NCBI GenBank assembly: GCA_021831035.1
Contig: JAKBNL010000017.1
Span: forward strand, 1 to 54,421
Direction of reading: 5' to 3'
Origin: Actinomycetes bacterium
GTDB lineage: Bacteria > Actinomycetota > Acidimicrobiia > Acidimicrobiales > RAAP-2
DNA length: 54,421 nucleotides
In this document: positions 14,710 to 23,835 of the stretch, piece by piece
Layout of the letters: every line of letters begins with the position of its first letter
How positions within the stretch are numbered: the first letter of the stretch is position 1
Translations under genes and position numbers: made by a program
The notes under the pieces: model-generated
What the model saw: the letters and a program-made list of their open reading frames with translations, nothing else
Database searches by the model: none
What the model was told of the DNA's origin: nothing

Positions 14710-16028
14710 CGAGGGCGCAGCGTCGCCGACAGGTGCGCGCAGAGGTCGTCGATGGCCACGCGCACCTGGGCCGTCGTATCGCGGTCGCGCACCGTGACGG
14801 CCCGGTCCTCGAGCGAATCGAAGTCGACCGTGACGCAGTAGGGCGTGCCGACCTCGTCCTGGCGGCGGTAGCGCCGACCGATCGACTGGGTGACGTCGTA
14901 GTCGCACATGAAGTGGGGCGCGAGCCGGTCGAGCACCTCGCTCGCCACCGCGTCGAGCTCGGGCTTCTTCGACAGCGGCAGCACCGCGACCTGGTAGGGC
15001 GCGAGGCGCGGGTCGAGGCGCAGCACCACCCGGCGCTCGCCGCCCACCTCGTCCTCGTGGTACGCGGCGAGCAGGAAGGCCATCATCGCCCGCGTCGCGC
15101 CGGCCGCCGGCTCGATGACGTAGGGGGTGTAGCGCTCGTTGGTCGCCGAATCGAAGTAGTCGAGCGCGACCCCCGAGTGGGTCGCGTGCTGGGTCAGGTC
15201 GTAGTCGCCGCGGTTGGCGACGCCCTCGAGCTCGTCGAAGCCCCAGGGGAAGAGGAACTCCACGTCGGTCGTGCCGCGCGAGTAGTGCGAGAGGTCCTCG
15301 GGGGCGTGGACGTGGCGGCGCAGCATCGACTCGGGGATGCCGAGATCGACGTACCAGGCGAAGCGGGTCTCGATCCAGTACCCGTACCAGTGCTCGGCCT
15401 CGGCCGGCGGGACGAAGTACTCCATCTCCATCTGCTCGAACTCCCGGGTGCGAAAGACGAAGTTCTGGGGCGTGATCTCGTTGCGGAAGGACTTACCGAC
15501 CTGGGCGATGCCGAAGGGCGGCCGCTTGCGGGTGGTCGCGAGCACGTTGGCGAAGTTGGTGAAGATGCCCTGGGCCGTCTCGGGGCGCAGGTAGGCCGTG
15601 GCGCCCTCCCCCTCGACCGGTCCGGCCTGGGTCTTGAACATCAGGTTGAAGGCCCGCGCCTCGGTGAAGGAGGTCCCCCCGCAGTGGGGGCAGACGCCCC
15701 CGATCTTGTCCTCGCGCCAGCGCTCCTTGCAGGTGAGACAGTCCACCAGCGGGTCGGTGAAGGTCTCGAGGTGGCCCGAGGCCGCCCAGATCGCCGGGGG
15801 GCCGAGGATGGCCGCGTCGAGCCCGACGATGTCGCGGCGCTCTTGGACCATGGCCCGCCACCACTCGTTCTTGACGTTGCGCAGCATGCTCACGCCCAGG
15901 GGCCCGTAGTCGTAGGTCGAGCGGAAGCCCCCGTAGATCTCGGCGGAGGGGAAGATGAAGCCGCGCCGCTTGGTGAGGTTGACGACCTTGTCGAGCAGCT
16001 CGGGATCGCGTTCGGCCGGGTCGGTCAT
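14706..16028 (-). CDS. glyS: Glycyl-tRNA synthetase, single-chain dimeric type
   Basis: 440 residues. A class II synthetase that charges tRNA-Gly. The family hallmarks are GFIFPSAEIYGG at the N-terminus, RPETAQGIFTNF (motif 1/2 region), FRNEITPQNFVFRTREFEQME (motif 2, named in short as FRNEI and REFEQME), and the motif 3 segment GATRAMMAFL. The insertion CLTC with CPHCGG suggests a zinc site. The C-terminal anticodon-binding domain ends VRVAIDDLCAHL. This alpha2 form is the one used by actinobacteria, unlike the glyQ/glyS tetramer. It overlaps hemW by ATGA. Confidence 0.96.
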   Translation of the reverse strand: MTDPAERDPELLDKVVNLTKRRGFIFPSAEIYGGFRSTYDYGPLGVSMLRNVKNEWWRAMVQERRDIVGLDAAILGPPAIWAASGHLETFTDPLVDCLTCKERWREDKIGGVCPHCGGTSFTEARAFNLMFKTQAGPVEGEGATAYLRPETAQGIFTNFANVLATTRKRPPFGIAQVGKSFRNEITPQNFVFRTREFEQMEMEYFVPPAEAEHWYGYWIETRFAWYVDLGIPESMLRRHVHAPEDLSHYSRGTTDVEFLFPWGFDELEGVANRGDYDLTQHATHSGVALDYFDSATNERYTPYVIEPAAGATRAMMAFLLAAYHEDEVGGERRVVLRLDPRLAPYQVAVLPLSKKPELDAVASEVLDRLAPHFMCDYDVTQSIGRRYRRQDEVGTPYCVTVDFDSLEDRAVTVRDRDTTAQVRVAIDDLCAHLSATLRPR

Positions 16029-17122
16029 CCCTCGAGGTTACCGGACGCCTCGGCGCTCCTCAGGCGGACGATCACCTGGTTGGCGAGCAGGCGACCACGC
16101 GGCGCGAGGGTGACGGTGCCGTCGCGCACCTCGACGAGGTGGGCGATCTCATCGAGCGAGTCGAACGCCTCGCGCGCCACGCCGCGGGTCGTGCGCAGCG
16201 CGAGGGACTCGCGCTCGAAGTCGGCCTGGCCCTCGGTGAGGGTCTCCGCCCCGCCCACCGGCGAGTCGCCCGCGACGATCGCCGCGATGTAGCGCTCGGG
16301 GGTGCGCACGTTCCACCAGCGCCGCCCCGCGCGGAACGAGTGGGCCGCCGAGCCGAAGCCCACGTACTCCTCGCGGTCCCAGTAGACGTGGTTGTGCCGT
16401 CCCTCGTGGCCCGGCCGGGCCCAGTTGGAGATCTCCTCCCAGGCGTAGCCGGCCGCCTCGAGCGTCGCGCCGACCAGGTCGTAGGCGTCGGCCGTGGCGT
16501 CCTCGTCGGGGTGGCGCGCCGGGTCGCGCCCGAGCGGGGTGCCGGCCTCGGCGCTGAGCGCGTAGCAGCTCACGTGGGGCGGCGGGTGCTCGAGGCCGAG
16601 GATGTCGGCGAGCGTGGCGCGCACGTCGTCGAGCCCCTCGGCGCGCGAGCCGACGATGAGGTCCATGTTCCAGGTGGCGAAGCCCGCCGCGGTGACGCGC
16701 TCGCTCACCTCGCGGTGCGCGCCGGTGCCGTGACGGCGCCCGAGGTCGGCCAGCACCGCCGCCTGGGTCGACTGCACCCCGAAGCTCATCCGGGTCACCC
16801 CGCCCGCGCGGTAGGCGGCCAGGCGCTCGAGCGTGGCGTCCTCGGGATTGCACTCGACGGTGACCTCAGCCCCCTCGGCGCGCGGGATCGCCTCGAGCAC
16901 CGCGAGCAGGTCCTCGGCGGGCAGGCGCGACGGCGTGCCCCCACCGAAGAAGACCGAGGTCGCCTCGCGCAGTCCCTCGTCGCGGGCCCGGGCGATCTCG
17001 GCGAGCAGGGCCGCGACGTAGTCGCCCTGGATCGCGTCGCGGTCGGCGTAGGTCGCGAAGGCGCAGTAGTCGCACCGGCGCGCGCAGAAGGGCACGTGGA
17101 CGTAGACGCCGAAGGGCCTCAC
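16025..17122 (-). CDS. hemW: HemW-like radical SAM protein
   Basis: 365 residues. It opens with VYVHVPFCARRCDYCAF, whose CxxxCxxC binds the radical-SAM iron-sulfur cluster, followed by FFGGGTPS and ECNPE. The C-terminal HemW domain includes YEWEEISNWARPG-like sequence and HNHVYW. The CxxxCxxC plus the extra Cys of HemW is close to coproporphyrinogen III oxidase HemN, but HemW proteins act as heme chaperones. I name it HemW by its length and its place next to recO and glyS. GTG 17122 overlaps the photolyase stop. Confidence 0.9.
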   Translation of the reverse strand: MRPFGVYVHVPFCARRCDYCAFATYADRDAIQGDYVAALLAEIARARDEGLREATSVFFGGGTPSRLPAEDLLAVLEAIPRAEGAEVTVECNPEDATLERLAAYRAGGVTRMSFGVQSTQAAVLADLGRRHGTGAHREVSERVTAAGFATWNMDLIVGSRAEGLDDVRATLADILGLEHPPPHVSCYALSAEAGTPLGRDPARHPDEDATADAYDLVGATLEAAGYAWEEISNWARPGHEGRHNHVYWDREEYVGFGSAAHSFRAGRRWWNVRTPERYIAAIVAGDSPVGGAETLTEGQADFERESLALRTTRGVAREAFDSLDEIAHLVEVRDGTVTLAPRGRLLANQVIVRLRSAEASGNLEG

Positions 17123-18501
17123 CGGCGGCCCCTCGCCTCGGCGTGGCGCGCCAGCGCCTCGCGCCGCTCGACCTCGAGGTCGACGATCGGCGCCGGGTAG
17201 CCCGGGGCGAGCAGTCCGCCGACGGGGCGCAGGCACTCGGGCGCCTCGAGGTGGGCGAGCTCGGGCACGTGGCGGCGCACGTAGCGGCCCTCGGGGTCGA
17301 AGCGCTCGGCCTGGCGGACCGGGTTGAAGACCCGGAAGAAGGGCGCGGCGTCGGTGCCGGTGCCGGCCACCCACTGCCAGCCGTGCTGGTTCGAGGCGAG
17401 GTCCCCGTCGACGAGGCGCCAGAGGAACCAGCGCGCGCCCCAGCGCCAGTCGAGGTGGAGGTGCTTGACGAGGAACGAGGCGCACACCATCCGGACCCGG
17501 TTGTGCATCCACCCCTCGGTCAGCAGCTGGCGCATGCCGGCGTCGACCAGGGGGTAGCCCGTGCGCCCGCGCGCCCAGGCGACGAAGCGCTCGCGCGCCC
17601 GGCCGTCGCGGTCGACCCGCAGGGCGCGCGCGGTGCCGCGCCACGCGGCGCGCGCCGAGGCCGGGTCGTGGTAGAGGACGTCGGCGTAGAACTCGCGCCA
17701 GGCGACCTCGTCGACGAAGGCCCCGGCGACGCCGCCCACCGCGTCGAGGACGGTGCGCGGGTGGATCGCGCCGACCTTGAGGTGCGGGCTCAGCCGGCTC
17801 GTGCCCTCGAGGGCCGGCCGGTCACGCGTCTCGCCGTAGCGCTCGGCGCGCGCGCGGAAGGCCTCGAGGGCCGCGTGGGCCGCCACCTCCCCGGCTGGCG
17901 TCGTCGCCGGCGGCTCGTCGGGTAGGTCGGCGAAGTAGTCGGGCCGGATCGATCCCGCGAGGTCGACCAGTCTCGAGGGGTCCTCGCCGGGCGCGTCCAG
18001 CCAGTCGACCGCGCACGCCGGGCCGGCCCGGCCCCGGTCGAGCGCCGCCCAGGCGCGTCGGTAGGCCGAGAAGACCCGGTAGGGCTCGCCCGCGGTCGTG
18101 CGCACCGTCCCCGGTGCCACGGCGTAGGGCGCGTCGAGGAGCTCGAGGTCGATCCCGCGCGCGCGCAGGTGGCGCGCGACCCGCTCGTCGCGGGCGCGCC
18201 CGGCCGGGCCGAAGTCGGCCGTCGCGACGACCCGGCGCGCGCCGACGTCGCCCGCGAGGCCGACGAGCACCTCCTCGGGTCGCCCGACGCGCACGACGAG
18301 ACGCCCCCCGATCGACGCGTCGAGCGCGCGCACGCTGGCCGCCAGGTGGGCCACCCGGGTCGGGCCGGCCGGGGCGAGCAGGGTGGGGTCGCCGACGAAG
18401 GCGCCCAGCACCCCCCCGGTCGCGGCCGCCGCCTCGAGGGCGGGGTGGTCACTCGTGCGCAGGTCGCGCCGGAACCAGTGGATCGTCGCCGCGCCGTTCA
18501 C
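17119..18501 (-). CDS. phr: Deoxyribodipyrimidine photolyase
   Basis: 460 residues of the cryptochrome/photolyase family, class I CPD type, which repairs UV dimers using FAD and light. The N-terminal antenna domain begins IHWFRRDLRTSDHPAL. The FAD domain shows SRLSPHLKVGAIHPR, then WREFY, GYPLVDAGMRQL, WMHNRVRMVCASFL and the asparagine-rich ASNQHGWQW. The C-terminal part NPVRQAERFDP is standard. The GTG start at 18501 is 12 nt from the recO stop and its stop overlaps hemW. A photolyase lodged between recO and hemW is a less usual neighbour in this otherwise conserved order. Confidence 0.94.
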   Translation of the reverse strand: MNGAATIHWFRRDLRTSDHPALEAAAATGGVLGAFVGDPTLLAPAGPTRVAHLAASVRALDASIGGRLVVRVGRPEEVLVGLAGDVGARRVVATADFGPAGRARDERVARHLRARGIDLELLDAPYAVAPGTVRTTAGEPYRVFSAYRRAWAALDRGRAGPACAVDWLDAPGEDPSRLVDLAGSIRPDYFADLPDEPPATTPAGEVAAHAALEAFRARAERYGETRDRPALEGTSRLSPHLKVGAIHPRTVLDAVGGVAGAFVDEVAWREFYADVLYHDPASARAAWRGTARALRVDRDGRARERFVAWARGRTGYPLVDAGMRQLLTEGWMHNRVRMVCASFLVKHLHLDWRWGARWFLWRLVDGDLASNQHGWQWVAGTGTDAAPFFRVFNPVRQAERFDPEGRYVRRHVPELAHLEAPECLRPVGGLLAPGYPAPIVDLEVERREALARHAEARGRR

Positions 18502-18513
18502 GTCGCGCGCACC

Positions 18514-19263
18514 CTAGCGGCCGGGCGTCCCCTCGGCGCCGGGGGCGCCCGCCAGGGTGCGCAGCGCGCGCAGCGGCCGACCCAGGTGGGCCTCGGCCGC
18601 CTCGTGGGCGAGGGCGCTCACCTCGGCCGCCCCGGGCGGGTCGATCGCGCGCAGCACCGTGGCGAGGTCGCCGCCGAGGACCCGGCGCAGCAGCGCCAGG
18701 CCCTCACCCGAGAGGGCGCGGCCCCGCCGGCACCGGTCGCAGCGCACCCCGCCGGCCGCGGCGTCGAAGGCGACGAGCGGCGCCGCGCGGCCGCACTCGA
18801 CGCAGGCCTCGACCATGGGTGCCGAGCCGTCGAGGGCGAGCAGGCGCAGGTAGAACGACGCCGGGACGAGCTCGGGCCGGTAGGAGGGGTCGTCGAGGGT
18901 CGTGAGCACGCGCACGGCGAGCTCGTAGACGGCCTCGTCGGCCAGCCCCTCGGGCAGGGCGTCGAGCGCCTCGACCACGGCGTAGCCCGCGCCGATGCGC
19001 GCGTAGTCCGCGCGCAGGGTCGACAGCGTCGAGCGGTGCGCGACGTGGCGGGCGACGAAGAGGTCACCGCGACTCGCCACGAGGTCGACCCCGACGTGGC
19101 CGAGCACCTCGAGGGCGCCCCCGAGTCGGCTGGTGGTCTTGCGCGCGCCGCGGGCGAGGACGCGGAGCTTGCCGTGGTGGCGGGTGTAGAGCACCGCGAT
19201 CCGGTCGGCCTCGCGGTAGCGGTAGGTGCGCAGCACGACCGCGTCGTCGCAGAGCTCTCTCAC
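18514..19263 (-). CDS. recO: DNA repair protein RecO
   Basis: 249 residues. The N-terminal OB fold starts DDAVVLRTYRYREADRI, with the basic HHGKLRVLARGARK, typical of RecO, which loads RecA at gaps with RecF and RecR. A zinc knuckle is visible as CVECG and CDRC around residues 170-193. The GTG start at 19263 overlaps the stop of the small membrane protein gene. Confidence 0.92.
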   Translation of the reverse strand: MRELCDDAVVLRTYRYREADRIAVLYTRHHGKLRVLARGARKTTSRLGGALEVLGHVGVDLVASRGDLFVARHVAHRSTLSTLRADYARIGAGYAVVEALDALPEGLADEAVYELAVRVLTTLDDPSYRPELVPASFYLRLLALDGSAPMVEACVECGRAAPLVAFDAAAGGVRCDRCRRGRALSGEGLALLRRVLGGDLATVLRAIDPPGAAEVSALAHEAAEAHLGRPLRALRTLAGAPGAEGTPGR

Positions 19264-19493
19264 CCCGGCTCCGGAGGGTCCCCGTCGCGCCGCGCGCCGG
19301 GCTCCTCGAAGCGCGGCGAGCGCGGTGACGTGCCGAGGAACCGGTTGAGGGCGACCCCGCCCCCGACGAGCACGGCGAGCACCAGCGGGACGAGGAGGGG
19401 GCCCACCAGCGAGCTGGCCCCGGCCGCGGCGAGCACCCACAGCCCGGCGTAGAGGACGAGCCCGACGACGATCGTCGCGCGCGTCCAGATCAC
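19260..19493 (-). CDS. Small two-helix membrane protein between uppS and recO
   Basis: 77 residues beginning VIWTRATIVVG. Two hydrophobic segments (about residues 8-26 and 30-48) are followed by a charged, Pro- and Arg-rich tail. It overlaps uppS (GTGA) at its start and recO (GTGA) at its end, which argues for a real gene in the operon. I do not recognise a family. A role with undecaprenyl phosphate at the membrane would be a guess from position only. Confidence 0.68.
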   Translation of the reverse strand: MIWTRATIVVGLVLYAGLWVLAAAGASSLVGPLLVPLVLAVLVGGGVALNRFLGTSPRSPRFEEPGARRDGDPPEPG

Positions 19494-20227
19494 CGGGTCA
19501 CCCCGCCGAAGCGGCGCTCGCGGCGCTGGTACTCGATCAGCGCGTCGTAGAGGTCCTCGCGGCGAAAGTCGGGCCAGAGCACGTCGGTGAAGACGAACTC
19601 GGCGTAGGCGATCTCCCAGAGCAGGAAGTTCGAGACCCGGTACTCCCCCGAGGTGCGCACCACCAGCTCGGGGTCGGGCAGGTCGGGTCGGTAGAGGTGG
19701 CGCGCCAGGGCGCGCTCGTCGACCTGGCGCGGGCTGACCCCCTCGGCGACGAGCGCGCGCACCGCGTCGACGATCTCCGCGCGCCCCCCGTAGTTGAAGG
19801 CGATGTTCAACGTGAAGGCGGTGTTGGCGGCCGTCTCCGCCTCGGCCCGGGCCATGCGGCGCAGCACGCCCCGGGGCACCCGCCAGTCGCGCCGGCCCGA
19901 GAAGACGATGCGCACCCCGTCGGCCGCGAGCTCGGCCTGGCGTCGGTCGAGCAGGCCCCGGTTGAAGTTCATGAGGTAGCGGACCTCGTCGACCGGGCGG
20001 CGCCAGTTCTCGGTCGAGAAGGCGAAGACCGTGAGGGCCCCGACGCCCGCGGCGATGGCCCCGTAGGTGACGTCGACCAGCGACGCCTCGCCCGCCCCGT
20101 GGCCCTCGGTGCGCGCGAGGCCCCGGGCCGTGGCCCAACGGCCGTTGCCGTCCATCACGATCGCCACGTGGCGCGGCACCTCGGGCCCCAGCCCCTCGGG
20201 CAGGGGCGTCGGACGGGGATCGGGCAC
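19490..20227 (-). CDS. uppS: Isoprenyl transferase / undecaprenyl diphosphate synthase
   Basis: 245 residues of the cis-prenyltransferase family, making the lipid carrier for cell wall synthesis. The diagnostic HVAIVMDGNGRWA carries the catalytic Asp near residue 26. The substrate region FAFSTENWRRP and the C-terminal RTSGEYRVSNFLLW motif with YAEFVF complete the family. The GTG at 20227 follows TAGGTT after 7 nt, with no ribosome binding site. It is the first gene of the leftward run to the methyltransferase at 13975. Actinobacteria often carry two paralogues of different chain length, so the product length is not certain. Confidence 0.94.
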   Translation of the reverse strand: MPDPRPTPLPEGLGPEVPRHVAIVMDGNGRWATARGLARTEGHGAGEASLVDVTYGAIAAGVGALTVFAFSTENWRRPVDEVRYLMNFNRGLLDRRQAELAADGVRIVFSGRRDWRVPRGVLRRMARAEAETAANTAFTLNIAFNYGGRAEIVDAVRALVAEGVSPRQVDERALARHLYRPDLPDPELVVRTSGEYRVSNFLLWEIAYAEFVFTDVLWPDFRREDLYDALIEYQRRERRFGGVTR

Positions 20228-20273
20228 GGGTAGAAACCTAGTGGCCCCTCTTCGGGGCCCGTAAGGTCGAACG
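20228..20273. promoter_or_regulatory. Divergent uppS/dinG promoters with an inverted repeat
   Basis: TAGGTT on the minus strand (20235-20240) is 7 nt from the uppS GTG, and TAAGGT on the plus strand (20262-20267) is 6 nt from the dinG GTG. Between them GGCCCC (20243-20248) and GGGGCC (20254-20259) form a perfect inverted repeat with a 5-nt centre, overlapping both upstream promoter regions. It is a candidate shared operator. Confidence 0.5.
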
Positions 20274-22253
20274 GTGCACTCCTACGACCCCGACGAGGAC
20301 GTCCCGGTGCGCGACGCCGACCCCGAGGCCGCGCTCGACCTCCACGACGAGGACGGCGTGGACGTCTCCGCCACCCTCGCGCTGCTCGACCGGGTGACCG
20401 CCGACCTGCCCGGCGGCGGCGAGCGCCGCGAGGGACAGCGCGCGATGGCCGAGGCCGTCGCCACGGCCCTCGCGCGCCGCCGACCCCTGGCCGTGCAGGC
20501 CGGGACCGGGGTCGGCAAGTCCCTCGCCTACCTCGTGCCCGCGGCGAGCGTGCGCGGCCGGGTCGTCGTGGCCACCGCCACCAAGAACCTCCAGGACCAG
20601 CTCGCCGCCAAGGACGCCCCCCAGGTCGCGGCCCACGTCGAGGGGCTGCGCGTCGCGGTCCTGAAGGGACGCCAGAACTACCTGTGCCGGCTGCGCGCCC
20701 GCGGGGTCGGCGCCGGGGCCACCTTCGACCTCGACAGCGGCGAGCGGGCCCCGCGCGGGGTCGTCGACCAGGTCCGCCGGGTGCTGCGCTGGGCCGACGA
20801 GACGGCGACCGGCGACCTCGACGACGTCGGCTTCGAGCTCGACGCTCGGGCCCGGCGGATGCTGTCGGTCACCCCCCCGGAGTGCCTCACCCGAGCCCGC
20901 TGTCCCGAGGGGGCGAACTGCTTCGCCGAGCGCGCGCGCGACCGCGCCGCCGAGAGCGACGTGCTCGTCGTGAACACCCACCTCTACGCCTCGCACCTGG
21001 CCTCGGGCTCGATGCTCCTGCCGGCCCACGACTACCTCGTCCTCGACGAGGCCCACGAGGCGCCCGACATCTTCGCCGCGCTGCTCGGCACGACGGTGAA
21101 CGCCTCGGCGCTGCGGGCCGTGGCCGCCCTCGCGCGCGCGAGCCTCGCCCCCGACCCGCCCGAGGCGGCCGACGCCCTGCTCTCGGTCGCCGACCGGCTC
21201 GGCGCGCACCTCGAGGTCCAGTTCGCCGAGGGCCGCCTGCGCGGACTCGACGAGGGCCCGGCGCGCGAGCTCGACTCGGCCCGCGCGCACGTCACCACGA
21301 TCGTCGAGGCCCTGCGCGCCCTCGAGGTCTCGGGCCCCGACGGCGAGTTCCGCCGGACCCGCGCGCTCGGCCCGGCGATCCACCTCGCCGGCGACCTGGC
21401 CCGGCTGACCCAGGTGGGCGAGGACGAGCTCGTCTTCCTCTCGCGGCGCGACCGCGAGATCGACGTCGAGCTCTCCCTAGTCGAGGTCGGTCCGCGGCTC
21501 GCGAGCGAGCTCTGGGGCGCGGTGACGGGCGTCCTCACCAGCGCCACGCTCCCCCCCGGCCTGCCCGCGCGCCTGGGGCTGGCGGGCGCGCGCCGGATCG
21601 AGGTGGCGAGCCCCTTCGACTACCGGGGCCACGCCCTGCTCTACGTGCCGCGCGACTTCCCGGGGCGCAACGAGCCCGGCGCCGAGGCGGCGATCGTCGA
21701 CGAGCTCGTGACCCTCGTCACGGCGGCCGGTGGGCGCACCCTCGCCCTGTTCACCAACCGGGCGGTGATGAACCGCGTCGCCGAGGCCGTCGCCGCGCGC
21801 GTGGCGACCGAGGTCCTCGTCCAGGGCACGCTCTCGCGGGCCCGGCTCATCGAGGAGTTCCGCGCCTCGGCCGAGGCGAGCCTCTTCGCGGTCACCAGCT
21901 TCTGGCAGGGGGTGGACGTGCCGGGCCACTCGCTCAGCCTGGTCACCATCGACCGGCTCCCCTTCAGCGTGCCGGGCGACCCCCTGGCCGAGGCCCGCCG
22001 CGAGCGCGCGGCCAACCCCTTCAACGAGGTCGACCTACCCCGGGTGGCCATGCTGCTGGCCCAGGGGGTCGGTCGGCTGATCCGCACGAGCGAGGACCGC
22101 GGGGTCGTCGCGGTGCTCGACACGCGCCTGGCCGAGGCCAACTACCGGGGCCGGATCTTCCCCCAGCTGCCCCCGATGCGTCGCACCCGGGACCGCGCCG
22201 AGGTCCTCGCGTTCCTCGCGGGCCTGCGCGCACACGCCGAGGAAGGGACCTAA
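20274..22253 (+). CDS. dinG: DinG/XPD-type ATP-dependent DNA helicase
   Basis: 659 residues of the superfamily 2 iron-sulfur helicases. Motif I is AGTGVGKSLAYL (about residue 82), the DEAH box is VLDEAHEAPD, and four cysteines after KGRQNYLC (including CLTRARCPEGANC) match the [4Fe-4S] insert. The C-terminal helicase motifs are TNRAVMNR, FWQGVDVPG and GVGRLIRT. The family unwinds recombination or repair intermediates. The GTG at 20274 lies 6 nt after TAAGGT. Whether it is DinG or the YoaA-like subgroup is not resolved. Confidence 0.87.
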   Translation: MHSYDPDEDVPVRDADPEAALDLHDEDGVDVSATLALLDRVTADLPGGGERREGQRAMAEAVATALARRRPLAVQAGTGVGKSLAYLVPAASVRGRVVVATATKNLQDQLAAKDAPQVAAHVEGLRVAVLKGRQNYLCRLRARGVGAGATFDLDSGERAPRGVVDQVRRVLRWADETATGDLDDVGFELDARARRMLSVTPPECLTRARCPEGANCFAERARDRAAESDVLVVNTHLYASHLASGSMLLPAHDYLVLDEAHEAPDIFAALLGTTVNASALRAVAALARASLAPDPPEAADALLSVADRLGAHLEVQFAEGRLRGLDEGPARELDSARAHVTTIVEALRALEVSGPDGEFRRTRALGPAIHLAGDLARLTQVGEDELVFLSRRDREIDVELSLVEVGPRLASELWGAVTGVLTSATLPPGLPARLGLAGARRIEVASPFDYRGHALLYVPRDFPGRNEPGAEAAIVDELVTLVTAAGGRTLALFTNRAVMNRVAEAVAARVATEVLVQGTLSRARLIEEFRASAEASLFAVTSFWQGVDVPGHSLSLVTIDRLPFSVPGDPLAEARRERAANPFNEVDLPRVAMLLAQGVGRLIRTSEDRGVVAVLDTRLAEANYRGRIFPQLPPMRRTRDRAEVLAFLAGLRAHAEEGT

Positions 22254-22304
22254 GCCCCTGGAGGGCGCCGACCCCGCCCACGACACTGGGCGCGAGGAGG
22301 CGGC

Positions 22305-23573
22305 GTGCGGCGGATCGTCATACTGGGCACCGGCACCGGGGGCACCCCCGTGGCCAACCGGCTGCGACGGGCGCTCGCGCCCGACGACGCGTCGATCGTG
22401 TGCGTGGACCGCGACGACGACCATCTATACCAGCCGGGGCTCCTATACGTGCCCTTCGGACGGCGCACGCTGCCTTCTCTCACCCGCTCGCGGCGGGCCC
22501 AGCTGCACCACGGCGTCGACTTCGTCCAGGGCGAGGTGGACGCGGTCGACCTCGGCGCGCGCGCGGTCCGCCTGGCCGACGGCCGGTCGCTCGACTACGA
22601 CTACCTCGTCGTGGCCGCCGGGGCCACCCTCGCGCCCGACGCGACCGAGGGGCTCACCGGCCCGGGCTGGATGGAGAGGGTCTTCACCTTCTACTCACCG
22701 GCCGGCGCCGCGGCGCTCGGCGAGGCCCTCGGCCGCTTCACGAGCGGCCGGCTGGTCGTCGCGGTGCTCGACACGTCGCGCGCGTGCCCCGTCGCCCCCC
22801 TCGAGTTCACCTTCCTCGCCGAGGACGCCCTGACGCGCCGCGGCGTGCGCGACCACGTCGAGATCACCTACCTCACCCCGCTCGCGGGCGCCTTCACCCA
22901 GCCCCTCGCCGCCCGGCGGCTGGCGTCGCTGCTCGCCGAGCGCGGGGTCGACCTCGTGAGCTTCTTCGCCGCCGCGTCGGTCGACGGCGCGGCCGGACGG
23001 ATCACGGGCGACGACGGGCGTCGCGTCGACTTCGACCTCGCCGTCGTCGTCCCGGCCCACCGGGGGCCGGCCTTCGTCCCGCGCTCGCCGGGCCTCGGCG
23101 ACGCCCGGGGCTTCGTGCCGGTCGACGAGCGCACCCTGCAGCTGCCCGGTCACCCCGAGGTCTTCGCCCTGGGTGACGTCACCGGCCGCTCGACGTCGCG
23201 GGTCGGCTCGGTCGCCCACTTCGAGGGCGAGGTGGTCGTGGCGAACCTGGTCGCGGCGTTCGACGGCCGCCCGCCGCTCGCGCGCTTCGACGGCCACACC
23301 AACTGCTTCCTCGAGCTCGGTCGCCACGAGGCGCTCCTCATCGACTTCAACCGCGACGTCGAGCCGCTGCCCGGCCACTACCCCGGCCCGGTGGGCCTGC
23401 CGCTGCTCGCCCCGAGTCGCCTCGACCACCTGGGCAAGCGGGCCGTCGAGTCCCTGTACTGGCACGCCCTCTTGCCGGGCCGCTCGATCCCCGGCGTGGC
23501 GAGCCCCATGCCCCGGCGGGGCAAGCGACTCTCCCTGCTCGAGCACCCCGCGTCGGTCGGCGCCGCGCGATGA
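22305..23573 (+). CDS. Sulfide:quinone oxidoreductase-like flavoprotein
   Basis: 422 residues. FAD binding is shown by VILGTGTGGTPVANRL at the N-terminus and by the later VFALGDVTG. Two cysteines in family-typical places, ACPVAPLEF (about residue 163) and GHTNCFLELG (about residue 336), correspond to the redox pair of the SQR/FCSD group. DFNRDVEPLPGHYP near the end is also typical of this soluble-looking SQR type, which oxidises sulfide at the membrane and reduces quinone. GAGGAGG about 6 nt upstream of GTG 22305 supports the start. The neighbouring TauE/SafE gene fits sulfur metabolism. Confidence 0.78.
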   Translation: MRRIVILGTGTGGTPVANRLRRALAPDDASIVCVDRDDDHLYQPGLLYVPFGRRTLPSLTRSRRAQLHHGVDFVQGEVDAVDLGARAVRLADGRSLDYDYLVVAAGATLAPDATEGLTGPGWMERVFTFYSPAGAAALGEALGRFTSGRLVVAVLDTSRACPVAPLEFTFLAEDALTRRGVRDHVEITYLTPLAGAFTQPLAARRLASLLAERGVDLVSFFAAASVDGAAGRITGDDGRRVDFDLAVVVPAHRGPAFVPRSPGLGDARGFVPVDERTLQLPGHPEVFALGDVTGRSTSRVGSVAHFEGEVVVANLVAAFDGRPPLARFDGHTNCFLELGRHEALLIDFNRDVEPLPGHYPGPVGLPLLAPSRLDHLGKRAVESLYWHALLPGRSIPGVASPMPRRGKRLSLLEHPASVGAAR

Positions 23574-23644
23574 CCACCCCGACGCCGGCCGGGGTCCCGG
23601 TCGGTCGCGACGCCGAGGGGCCCTCGGCCGAACCCGCCCGCTAG

Positions 23645-23835
23645 GACGAGGCGACGGCCGAGGCGCACCGCGACGGCGACGCCCACACGACGCCACTCGG
23701 CGGAGCGCAGGGCGCCTCTCCCCCAAAGCGACCGGCGCGGGCCCCACGACCGACCGCTCGCCCCGACCACGAGGACCTCGGCGGGGCCACCCGCCCGCCT
23801 CCCGGGGCCCGGCGGCGCCGGTGGCCATCGGGCAA
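23645..23835. other. Non-coding gap after the SQR-like gene, possible gene remnant
   Basis: No intact gene is evident. A 24-codon frame from ATG 23570 (overlapping the SQR stop) ends at 23644. On the minus strand one frame reads AEVLVVGASGR and SLWGRGALRSAEW, which recalls the end of a universal stress protein, but it has no start and frame agreement is poor, so it may be chance. Confidence 0.3.

Noticed and set aside
23570..23644. 24-codon frame overlapping the SQR-like stop
   Set aside because: Too short, Pro/Gly/Ala-rich, no ribosome binding site or partner frame; kept only as a note.
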